This document shows positions 36,065-45,942 of a stretch of 64,000 nucleotides of DNA, piece by piece. Location: NCBI GenBank assembly GCA_019828545.1, contig JACVRA010000056.1, forward strand, positions 1 to 64,000, in the 5' to 3' direction. The stretch is from Paracamarosporium sp. OC-R06-R3. Lineage: Eukaryota; Ascomycota; Dothideomycetes; Pleosporales; Didymosphaeriaceae. The position numbers were made by a program, and so were the translations under genes. How positions within the stretch are numbered: position 1 is the stretch's first letter; each line of letters opens with the position of its first letter. The notes beneath the pieces are model-generated. The model saw only the letters and a list, made by a program, of their open reading frames with translations, was not told where the DNA came from and did not search any database.

Positions 36065-36868
36065 TTATGCATCGTCGCTGGCCGGAAGAATGTTTGTTGC
36101 ACGGTACCAGGGGGCAAATTCAGTACGCTTCTCCTCAGGTGCTTCAACGTCACGCTTTTCGTCGCTAGCCGGGAGAATGTTCGTTGCACGGTACCAAGGG
36201 GCGAACTCTGTGCGCTTCTCCTCAGGTGCTTGAATGTCACGCTTCTCGTCGCTAGCCGGGAGGATGTTGGTTGCACGGTACCAGGGAGCAAACTCTGTAC
36301 GCTTCTCTTCGACATCGCGCTTCTTCTCATCGCTCGCCGGAAGGATATTAGTCGCGCGGTACCAAGGAGCAAATTCGGTACGCTTCTCCTCAACGTCACG
36401 CTTTTCGTCGCTGGCCGGAAGAATGTTAGTCGCGCGATACCAGGGAGCGAACTCTGTGCGTTTCTCCTCAACCTCCCGCTTCTCGTCGCTCGCCGGAAGG
36501 ATGTTTGTCGCACGGTACCAAGGAGCAAACTCAGTACGCTTCTCCTCTACTGAGCGCTTCTTGTCATCGCTCGCCGGAAGGATGTTTGTCGCACGGTACC
36601 AAGGAGCAAATTCGGTGCGCTTCTCCTCAGGCGCTTCAACGTCACGCTTTTCGTCGCTAGCCGGGAGAATATTCGTTGCCCGGTACCAGGGAGCAAACTC
36701 TGTGCGCTTCTCTTCTACAGAGCGCTTCTTGTCGTCACTGGCTGGTAGGATATTGGTCGCGCGGTACCAAGGAGCGAACTCGGTGCGCTTCTCAGTTTTG
36801 GCGACAGGAGCAGCAGCTCCAAGCGCAGACAGGAGTGCTACAGCACTGACGACTTCAACGAAACGCAT
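36065..36868 (-). CDS. Kex2-processed repeat precursor, nine identical peptides
   Basis: 267 residues from the ATG at 36868, no intron. Residues 1-20 are a signal peptide ending GAAA, followed by PVAKTEKR. Then come nine copies of one 16-residue block, TEFAPWYRATNILPAS, always followed by D. Each copy is preceded by Lys-Arg; the links are short acidic spacers (SVEEKR, DVEEKR, EVEEKR, DVEAPEEKR, DIQAPEEKR). The last copy ends at the stop without KR. This is the layout of fungal Kex2-processed repeat proteins, which yield alpha-type pheromones or dikaritin RiPPs such as ustiloxin. The absence of Cys and the UstYa-type gene 1.2 kb away favour a RiPP precursor. A pheromone or surface-active repellent-type peptide remains possible. 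Secretory-pathway processing is expected. Confidence 0.9.
   Translation of the reverse strand: MRFVEVVSAVALLSALGAAAPVAKTEKRTEFAPWYRATNILPASDDKKRSVEEKRTEFAPWYRATNILPASDEKRDVEAPEEKRTEFAPWYRATNILPASDDKKRSVEEKRTEFAPWYRATNILPASDEKREVEEKRTEFAPWYRATNILPASDEKRDVEEKRTEFAPWYRATNILPASDEKKRDVEEKRTEFAPWYRATNILPASDEKRDIQAPEEKRTEFAPWYRATNILPASDEKRDVEAPEEKRTEFAPWYRATNILPASDDA
36077..36784 (-). repeat. Coding minisatellite, nine units of 78-87 bp
   Basis: The nine core-encoding blocks of the precursor, from core 1 (36737-36784) to core 9 (36077-36124). The units are the same in protein but differ in DNA: between cores 1 and 9, 13 of 16 codons differ, all at the third base. Confidence 0.95.
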
Positions 36869-38040
36869 CTTGCGGCTTGAAAGAAATAAGGAGTTGGTTA
36901 GGTAAGGGGAAGAAATGTGGTGTGACCTTCACGGCTGACGTACCACGAGAGACAACCTATGCACTTATATACGGCAATCTGGATGGACACCACTGACGCT
37001 ATGGGTCCCTGTTATCACACCAAAGCACAACCGACTGTATGACCGCTTTCACTCGTGCGTCAGCGGACCCGGCGGTCACTGCATGGAAGACCAATTCGCC
37101 CATCGTGCGTAGGGATGTCAAATTCTGGAGATCGACAGGAGGACGTGTGCCAATCAACTGGAACAAGACGGTTCAACGCGGCTCGGCTTTCAAGGTGCAA
37201 TGTATCGCGAGTATGCTAAGAGATATCGCCACCGATCGTTGTGGGGTTCTTAGCCACTCACGATGCTGTAGCATGGCCGATAATCAGTTGCCTCGGTTTA
37301 CTATGTTAGAGCAAGATGATGCAAGTGCATGCTGACAGCATCCTTCGAAGCAACCAAGGCGTATGAGGTATGCTTACACGGTGGTACCCCTCATTAACCT
37401 AGAGTCGCCGTCGGTAACCTCGAGGGATTAAATATATGCTGCTTGGCTTATATGTCGATAAATTCGGATCTGGAAGTATTAGCTCATGTTGAAGGTGGTA
37501 GATAGAAGAAAGTGCTAGCAACGTCATGGAGGCGTATAGGAAACATTTTGATTGGGGATTGAGCTTGGTCCGTTAGTTACACGGGAAGTAGAGTCGAGCT
37601 ACAGCGACCTGACCAAATCGGGCAGGTCATGTGTGTACTTACACCGCGTAGATATAAGTCAGCTTAAACGCGAGTTTGCCGGGCTAGGAAGGTGTTTCGA
37701 TATAGGGTTCCGCACATCCCTAGTGATGCTTTGAAAAAGAGTTAAGCGAAGATGTACGATGGCAGTGATACTTGTGCGAAACGTACGCTTAGTCCCAAAA
37801 CGGAATATGCATAATGTGCTATGGATCCTCACGATGCAGCTCGACAGCACTAGCCTTATCTACGGGCCAAATGCGAAGAAGCACGCAATCTTGTGTTATT
37901 CATGGCCTTACTGTACGTAGTGAGACTCGGGTTACTCTATTTGCCACGGCGTTACGGTCCACCTACCGCCGCTCGCAACTTTTGACCTCAAGCCGACAGC
38001 TTCCGAACAGATTCCCTCGACAACTTCATCCAACTCCACC
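36869..38040. promoter_or_regulatory. Divergent region between precursor and UstYa-type gene
   Basis: 1.17 kb between two divergent start codons, without a supported gene. It should contain both promoters and could coordinate the pair. Confidence 0.55.
36964..36971 (-). promoter_or_regulatory. Possible TATA box of the repeat-peptide gene
   Basis: TATATAAG on the minus strand, about 96 bp upstream of the precursor ATG. The position and sequence fit a TATA element of a strongly expressed gene; not proven. Confidence 0.5.
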
Positions 38041-39170
38041 ATGAGATGGTTACAGAAATTTGAATACAGACCCGTGGCCTCTGGCACAAGCCGCGACTCT
38101 ACCTCCGAATCTGATGAAGATGAAACGAAAGGCTTCATCAGTGGAGGACCCGCAAAAGGCAACAAGCACTTCATAATAAGTCGTCAAGTATTGATACTTG
38201 TCTCACTCGTCAACTTGTCCGCCCTCCTCATCTCAGTCAGTCTTTTTGGAGTATGGTTCTACAACAACTACATGGTGCGCAATGCGGCCCTCCGAAGAGT
38301 ATCCGGCTACAGTCCCTTATACGACAGATACACTGTTGAGCTGGAGGACGTGGTCATCAATGGGACTTTCTACCCACCGCAAGAAGGCGGCAGTGTCATG
38401 CGGCATCAGCCTAATCCGAAGGACGACAAGACTTGGGAGGAGTGGGAATTGACACGTGTGTATCCTGTCACCCGCGAAGAGCTCACCAAGATGGGCAAGG
38501 ACTACACCACCGTAGCCAAACTGGAAGACGAAGACTGGGGTCTGGGAGACAATGCGTACGCAGCGATCTTCGACGTTTATCATCAGCTGCACTGCCTGAA
38601 CTCATTGCGGAAGGTTGTGTATGGAGGGTATTGTAAGTCAACCATGATTGCTCTCCAAGACCAAGAGAAGGTTTTTGCTAATCTTTCGTTACACCTAGAC
38701 AATATGAGCCAGGCTAGAGCGGACAGGGTCATGCAGCGCGAGTTGCACATGAACCACTGCTTTGACATCCTACTCCAGACCATACAGTGTTCTGGCAACC
38801 TGGACATGATACCACTGGTCTGGATGTACACCCAGGCGTATCCTTTCGCAGACATGTACGTCACAGCCTCTCTAACCCTAAACTACTCATCATTGCCCTC
38901 TTCTTGCGAACATTTCTCACACCACCTTACAGGTCCATAAACAAGAAATGCCACAACTTCGACAAGTTCACCGACTGGCGCAGAGAAAACACCATCGACA
39001 TGGACAAGTACATCGAAGTGATGAAGAAGCCCGAGGCCGACAAACCAGGCATCAAGCAACTACCAGCTGCAGACAAGTACTACGAGTACTGGGGATACGA
39101 CAATCCGAACCACAAACCGGTTTCGGAGGGGGGCCTTGGGCTGCCGCCGGAGCAGGATTCGAACTTGTAG
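38041..39170 (+). CDS. UstYa-family (DUF3328) protein
   Basis: Exons 38041-38632, 38699-38855 and 38933-39170 give 328 residues. The first intron (66 bp, GTAAGT, GCTAAT, CTAG) is a multiple of three and can be mistaken for coding; removing it joins VVYGGYY to NMSQARAD. The second is 77 bp. Residues about 50-73 form one membrane helix after a polar cytosolic start. Two HxxHC motifs, the family hallmark, are at residues 181-185 (HQLHC) and 214-218 (HMNHC). UstYa proteins are oxidases that build ether or other cross-links in dikaritin RiPPs such as ustiloxin; relatives act on other metabolites. It is divergent from the repeat-peptide precursor, its likely substrate. Confidence 0.9.
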
Positions 39171-39658
39171 TGGATAGATTAGAAGTGTATGCAAGCCTCT
39201 TGATTCCTCACAAATTATGCCGTGAATGATGTGCAGGAGTGATCCTTTGCTCATCACTTGAATACGCGTATTCCTTCGCCTTCCTTCCTGAGATGCCCCG
39301 CGCTTTGGCGCTACGACATGATCTCAGCTGTGATGAACCCCGCCAAGGTGGGGCAATCGTGGCGCAGAGCGGCATCGTTCGCACAGCCTCGCAAAATTGA
39401 GGCGTTGGGCAACTGCGTACCGAGTGTTGATTTCAGACGAACGCGCAATCGCTGTACGATTAGAAAGTCAACTTGCGCAAGGGCCACGGAGTGTTGAGCC
39501 TCGCGCCCACGGTGAAAGACGTGGCGTCATAACCCTACGAGACTAGCCCTTCACGTACAGCTCCAGCTGACGGCGCAAGTGACCCATAACTTATCCAGAA
39601 AGACCTCTTTCTTGCTTTCTTCGCTCCTCCACACACAATCTCTCGCTACTCGCTCGCT
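39171..39658. other. Intergenic, promoter of HET-C
   Basis: About 0.5 kb, no gene seen. Confidence 0.55.
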
Positions 39659-42336
39659 ATGGGGATACAAACGAAATACGTGCTGCTCATTGCCATCGCC
39701 GTGCTGGTGCTCCTGCCGGCAAAAGCGCATGCTTTTGGCGCGGGTAATATCGCGTGAGCTTGGTATCAGTCTCACTTCCAGGACACAAACTAAGGTGTGA
39801 ATAGATCGATCTCTGCGGTTGAGGGCAAGAACTGGCGCCATGGAGATATCGAGGATATGCTCGCTACGGTGGCGTGCTTGAAGGGCCACAAGTGGAAGTC
39901 TATGATGATCAAGGTATGCTCTACTATATATGTCCTTCCGTTGCAGAAGCTAATCTGGGTTCAGCGCGTTTACTTTGGAAACTGGCTCCGAGACTACTCG
40001 CAGGTATGATTACTGTGCTGTCGCTAAAGTGAAGTCTGCTAACAAGGTACAGGCTGTAGACACGGCAACCTTGAGCAAAGTTCAGGTGAGTTTTTTAGTC
40101 TGCAAACGTGCCGTATACCCGACTGACAGCCGCCAAGGGTGACACCATCCGCGTTCTGGTCTGGATTCTTTCCTTTATGTCATTTGGATATGCAACTGGC
40201 GAATTCGAGGTTACTGCAGACCGGCTTGGTGTTTACAGACCGGAAGAGCATATCGACAACCCGAAAGACTACGCCGATAATCAGGATGCTAGGAAATTCG
40301 ACCCCCGCCTGCGCGGGCCTGTTACAGAGGTTGAACTTGCTATCGACCCGGAGACTGGAATGAAGAATTATATCGCTAATGAAAGAGGCTCGTGGGCGAC
40401 GTCTGCAGGCTATGTCAAGTTTTCCTTCGCTCGAGCAATCCACTTCGGCCGCATGTATACACATGGACCCAGCGGAGAACGTGGATCGGAAGCCAATCTT
40501 GCAGAAGCACTCCGATGTCTTGGACAAGGTCTCCATTGCCTCGAGGATTTCGGAGCTCACACCAACTACACCGAGCTTGCCTTGCGGGAACTAGGTTACT
40601 CGAATGTGTTCTCTCATACAGGAACCCAGACCCAGATTAACCTCCGTGGCAAACACGTCTACCCACTTGTGACCGGGACATTTGGAGGAGTCGACTTCTT
40701 CCATTCTGTGCTAGGCGAAGCGACGGACCATATCACGCAATCTGAAGTTGACGAGATGAACACAACGCTCTCGGACGCTTTAACAAGCAATAAGAAGGGT
40801 AGCAGCGGCAGCTGTTCGGCCCTTACTGATGTCCTTGGAAAGGTCCCTGGAACCAGCGGTTTGATCCAGGAGGCTCAGGCTCTTCAAGCCGCTTCTGATG
40901 CACAAGCTTCCGCCAACGCAGGGCACGGATATCGAAGCGGGGGCTTCGATGATTATAGTAGTTCCAGGGCTGGTCCTGGGCAACATCAAGGTGCACCGCC
41001 TACCTTTGATGCGCCACCCGGGTCTGTCGGTGGACCGCCAGGACCTGGCATCCCAGGCACAAACACAGACCCAGCAACCATTATCCCCAAGATCTACCCG
41101 ATATTGGAGTTCAGAGACAAGGTGGTCAGGAATATCTCTGCGATAATCGAGAAGATTCCTGGTTTAGAGAAGCTCATTGAGACGATCACTGAGCGAGTGA
41201 CACTCTTCGTACTGTCCTTGTTGGCACCATTCGTCATGCCAATCATCAAGACTGCCTCGGAGTCTCTAAAGCAAGGCTCTTCCACGGTCATCGACTCCGC
41301 AGCAAAGCACCAGTTCGAAGTTTGGACAAACCCCCATTCCTCCGACCCAACCCACAGCATGCTCTCAAAAGACCACTTCTCCAACGTTCTCAACGCGCCC
41401 GCCGGTCAGGTCGCAGTTTCGATACTGCAATTCGTAGCACCACGCGTATTATACGCTTTTGACCATCCCGATGTGCCCGTCGACCAGGTTCTCAGCGACT
41501 GCATGCAGGTCTTCCACCACCCCGCGCTGCGTAACCAAAACAGCGAGATCCACAGGAGCATGTTCTCCGTCGTTGAAAAGTGGGCACACAATTACCGTGG
41601 CCGAGATCTCAACGACGTCCTAAGCTCGGACAGCGTACGAGCAGGCAAGAACCACAGTGGCGGCAACGACCACTCCCACGGATCCGGTCACGGTGCGGCA
41701 GGCGTATCGTCATTCACGAGCCACAGCCACGGAGGTGGCTCCCACGGCGGCGGCTCTCACGGCGGCGGCCACCAACAATCGCACTCAGGCGGCGGATACG
41801 GCCAGCACTCTTCGCACTCCGGCAGCAGCGGCGGCGGTCTCCTCGGCAGCCTGGCTGGAAACCTGCCCGGCGGCCTAGGCAACAAGCTCAATCCCGCGCT
41901 CAACATGTTCAGCAGCAAGCGCGAAGGCCCCGACGACTTCAACCCCTCAGCACCGCAGTCCGGCGCCCCCTCATACGAGCACTCGACGCCCTACCAGCCC
42001 TCTCCGTCGCCCCAGCCCACGCACGACTGGGGCTCCTTCCAGCCGTACCAGTCCTCGTACGCGGGCGGTCAAGCGGGCGGTGCCCCTGAATACAATGCTC
42101 GGCCGCCTGCAGGTGGAGATAGCTGGGGGGATCAGGGCCAGTATGCCGGGGGCCATGGCGCAGAACCGAGTTATACGGTGCCGACGGCGTATCAGCAGGG
42201 GTATGAGAATTATGGGCAGAGCAGTGGGTATGGGCAGCAGCAGCAGGGTGGATATGGTGGATATGGACAGGGACAGGGACAGGATGAGAGTGGGGGGAGG
42301 CAGTGGGGTGCTGGGGGTGGGAATAATGTGTGGTAG
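39659..42336 (+). CDS. het-c: HET-C family protein
   Basis: Five exons: 39659-39753, 39805-39913, 39965-40003, 40053-40085 and 40138-42336, giving 824 residues. The start is a signal peptide (MGIQTKYVLLIAIAVLVLL..AHA) followed by FGAGNIASISAVEGKNWRHGDIEDML. RVYFGNWLRDYSQAVD, VLSFMSFGYAT-type, and RPEEHIDNPKDYAD blocks are typical of HET-C. A His/Asp-containing GLHCLEDFGAHTNYTELAL block lies near residue 210. From about residue 555 on, the protein is Gly/Ser/His-rich, then Pro/Gln/Tyr-rich. HET-C is a plasma-membrane or secreted protein whose alleles control heterokaryon incompatibility in Neurospora; in most species the allelic role is untested. The short exons 2-4 are supported by restored family sequence. 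Confidence 0.9.
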
Positions 42337-42784
42337 ATAGGGGGTTGAAGCTTTAAGTGTCGGGGAGTGGATGGCCTGGCGTGGAGGGAGCTGGGCAGCT
42401 TGCTTGCGGATGGTGGATGATTCGATCATCTGATATATCCGTAGAGTATCGGCAATGGTAATTATATATCTCTTTCCACACTTCTTCGCATCGTCACTTG
42501 CAGGGCTCTTCGAGCAGAGATGTCCGTTCGTATTATTACCTATCTCTCGTCCTTATCTTGCTTGTCGTAACTACACATCGAGAACAGAAGATAAGATATC
42601 GCTTTCAAGTACAATGCCAATCCATTCCAATCCGATCCGATATTCCAAATTGAACGCCGGCAATCATGCTAGGCGGTCGAGTGTGCGGTGGTGGAGGGTT
42701 TTCGCGGGCGCGGTGGTGTTACAGTACAGTAGAGATACAGGAGATTGGTAGTTGTGTCGCGGAGGGTCAGTCGTCTAAACTGCT
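42337..42784. other. Convergent 3' region of HET-C and Hsp10
   Basis: About 0.45 kb between two stop codons; no gene seen. Confidence 0.6.
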
Positions 42785-43492
42785 TTACTCGTTGATCTTG
42801 GCGAGGAGCTCGTGGTCGCGGAAGAGGGAGAATTCTTCCTCGCCGACCTTGAGGGGCGAGCCGCCGAACTGTTTGGGTGCTGTTAGCGTGGGTTCGGGAT
42901 AGGTTTGTTCTTTTGTAAGATGGTGGAGATGGGCGGTCGCGTCAGTCCCGAAAGATGGTTAACGGTTCGACAGCATAGGCTTGTGGGCCTAGTCGATTGT
43001 GTTGGTGGGTATCATCATCGCGACCGCCCTTCTCTTTTCGTGCTCCTTCTAGTGTCTTTGCCATTCAACTTGATCCCACCTCTTCTTTGCTTCTCCAAGC
43101 TTGAGTCCATCCCCTACACTGGAACTTTGAAGAGGAAGTAGTCGGATACGTACCTGAGGAATCAAGACCTTGTCACCGGGCTGCACACTCGGTGCGACGC
43201 GCTTTCCCTCCCTGTCGAATGCGCCAGGGCCGACGGCAAGCACCTTGGCCTCGTTGAGCTCCTTGACGGCGCTGTCGGGCAGGAAGATGCCGGTTGCGGT
43301 TTTGGTCTCGGGCTTGATGCGCTGGACGAGGATGCGGTCGAGGAGGGGAGCAATGCTGCGGATGGACTTGATGGCGGACTGTTTCCCCATGTTAGCAAAC
43401 GTCCAAGCAGATGCGGAGGCTCTCGGGGGTGAAGCTGCTTGGGGATTGTTGCGCAGTCATCTGTGAAGGGTGATGGAGGGTCGACTCACCAT
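42785..43492 (-). CDS. HSP10: Mitochondrial 10-kDa chaperonin Hsp10
   Basis: Minus-strand exons 43490-43492, 43154-43378 and 42785-42868 give 103 residues, the family length. The first exon is the ATG alone, followed at once by GTGAGT; the 111-bp intron ends in GCTAAC..AAACAG. Exon 2 runs SAIKSIRSIAPLLDRILVQRIKPE, the mobile loop (KTATGIFLPDSAVKE) and GDKVLIPQ. A 285-bp intron follows, then FGGSPLKVGEEEFSLFRDHE and a final KINE. Hsp10 caps Hsp60 in the matrix and drives folding of imported proteins; it carries no cleaved presequence. An alternative ATG at 43390 is in frame but lies inside the intron and would break the usual N-terminus. Confidence 0.95.
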
Positions 43493-43791
43493 TTTGAAGG
43501 AAGTGTGCGGGAGATAGAAAGGGGTATCTAGAAAGCGAGACTGGAGATTTGAATTGAAGAGATGCGGACTTTTTGGGATGGATGGGAGAGATGTTTTTGG
43601 AGCTTTGGAAAATTCTAGATGGAGGACCGGAGGGCCCGTGCGCCCTTCCGAAGCTCTGCGCAGACCTCGGAACTGCATTGTGACTGACTAACGCAGCTGT
43701 CTATCCTTGTACATATTTCCCTTCTTTCCGCTCCTTTCTTGTTGTTGCTGGCACTCGACGTGGCTGAGAGGTCAATGCAACGGCGTTGTTT
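43493..43791. promoter_or_regulatory. Shared upstream region of Hsp10 and TilS-type gene
   Basis: 299 bp between divergent starts of two mitochondrial-protein genes, including both 5' leaders. It contains GAA/TTC-rich stretches (for example TTTGGAGCTTTGGAAAATTC) that could bind heat-shock factor, but no clear perfect HSE was found. Confidence 0.5.
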
Positions 43792-45942
43792 ATGTGGAAG
43801 AGAAATGTTGCCTGTCTGAGGAGCTGTTCCTCCGCAGTCGTCCGGCATGGATGGGCGCTGAGGGAAAGTGAGCTACGTAGACGCGTACGGGATACCATTG
43901 GAACATATCATGGCCTCACGCAACGATTTGCGCATACGCAGCATGGAGTAGGCAAAAACAAGGGCGCCATTGGAGACGATGAATTCCTCAAAGCACTACG
44001 CAAGGTGTTGCCGCTGCAGGAGCTCAAGCCTGAGTCGCATACCGTAGGCATTGCCGTCAGTGGAGGCGTCGATTCGATGGCGCTTGCGACACTGTTTGCG
44101 AAATGTAAAGGCTCTCAGCTACCGAAGTTGCATGGCTTCATCATCGATCACAAGGCAAGGCCTGAGAGTACGGAGGAAGCACGTTGGGTTGCAGAACAGC
44201 TCTCTACGCGTAGGACATCCGCCTCGAAATCTTGACATGTATTTAGTCGCTAATTCATGGCAGTGGGCATCCAATCTACCGTCATCCCGCTTACTTGGCC
44301 CGAAGGCTTTGACCTCAAATACAACAATCGTTTCGAGTCCGAAGCCCGTACACTGCGATATCAAGCACTAGGGACAGCATGCAGGGACAAGGGCATCAAG
44401 TCGTTGATGGTAGCACATCATGCAGATGACCAGGTAGAAACGGTCCTGATGCGCCTGAGCCAGTTGCGCCTTAGATCTGGGCTGCGGGGCATGAAGAGCG
44501 TCGAATGGATACCCGAGTGCCATGGCATTCACGGCGTTTACCATAGCGGCGCTCTCGCACCACAGGGGGATTCCATGTCCTCGTTGGTGGAACGTGGCGG
44601 CATCCAGATCCTGCGACCGATGCTGGGCTTCGAGAAGAACAGGTTGATCGCGACGTGTGAGAAGCACAATACTCTTTGGGCAGAAGACAAGACAAACCAG
44701 GACAGAACATTAACAACGCGAAACGCTCTCCGCCACGTTATCAAGAATCATCAGCTTCCCAAAGCACTATCCAAAGACTCCGTGCTAGCCATCGCTCAAA
44801 CAACTCAATCTCGAATAGAAAGGCACCAAGCTGCGGCAGAAGCGCTTTTTAACACTTGCGCCCTACGGCTAGATATCCAGACCGCAGCTCTCGTTGTGCG
44901 TTTACCACCCGTAGAGGCCCTCTTCAAAACTCCCACCCCGGTTCCTTCATCATCAGATAAGCTACAAGCCCGCAATACGGCTCATTATCTCCTTCGGCGT
45001 ATTGCTGAACTCGTATCTCCCATGGAAAACCTGGTGCAAGAAAGCATCGCCAACGCCGTTATCAACGTCTATCCGGCTCTCGCCCCGGGAGAAATCGTTC
45101 CCCGAAACAGCTTCAGTAAGAATGGCTGCTGGTGGAACAAATTAAGAAGCCCGACTGCATTCGACCATTCTGCAACAGACCTACCCGTTCCTAATTCAAA
45201 CGAGTGGATGATCTCGCGGCAACCGCCTCCCAGAGGAGAGAATGAATCTCGTACCTTAACCTTCCTACCAGAGCAAACGTCGGACTGGCACTTCTTCGAT
45301 GGTCGCTTCTGGGTCCGTGTGCAGAACCTGGCAGATCGACCCATTATCATGCGCATGCTCACCGACCAGCAGCTCGAAGAGCTACTACGAATCAATCCGA
45401 ATAGCAAATTCAAAGGGGAAAGCTTGGACCCAGAGGCGTCAACGCATGGCCGTCTGATACAGATGCGTGCCGCCTTGGGAGCTGTCAAGCCGCATGCGCT
45501 ACGCCGGCATCTGCCTGCACTGTTCCTCGCGCCCGCCGGCGCAGAACAGGAACCGTCCCTTATTGCTTTCCCAACACTTCAGTCTAGCGCTAAGATGACT
45601 GAAGAGGAGCAAAGTCGGCTGGAGTGCACATGGGAAGTACGGTACAAAAAGATCGACCCTGGGACGCGAGCCCTCTCCGAAATCATCAGTGTGCCTAGGA
45701 ACCGCGGGGAAGACAACGATTCACGGACTAGCGAGCAAAAGACGGTGAGATCGCAGCTAGATTCACTTTTAGGGGTGCAAGGAAATATGGGGAAGGACAG
45801 AGGAGAGGGCGAAAGGAATGCTTTGAGTGGGGTGGTAATTAGGGGCGAGAAGGGGAAATGGCAGAAGAGAATCCGCAAGCTGCGTAGAGGAGATGAGATT
45901 AGGGTTAGAAAGGATTCTTCTGGGAAGGTGGACGATAGGTAG
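43792..45942 (+). CDS. tRNA(Ile)-lysidine synthetase, mitochondrial type
   Basis: Exons 43792-44209 and 44264-45942 (54-bp intron, branch GCTAAT, acceptor GGCAG) give 698 residues. A basic start (MWKRNVACLRSCSS) suits a mitochondrial presequence. The PP-loop ATP-pyrophosphatase motif SGGVDS is at residues 90-95, followed by LHGFIIDHKARPES and, in exon 2, VAHHADDQVETVLMRL, all diagnostic of TilS. TilS converts the wobble C of a CAU-anticodon tRNA(Ile) to lysidine so that it reads AUA. The C-terminal 350 residues are much longer than in bacteria and poorly conserved. A nuclear gene for a mitochondrial enzyme is inferred, not shown. It is head-to-head with Hsp10. Confidence 0.85.

Noticed and set aside
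36234..36905. 223-residue plus-strand repeat frame opposite the peptide precursor
   Set aside because: It mirrors the tandem repeats in antisense; the minus-strand frame has the signal peptide and KR sites.
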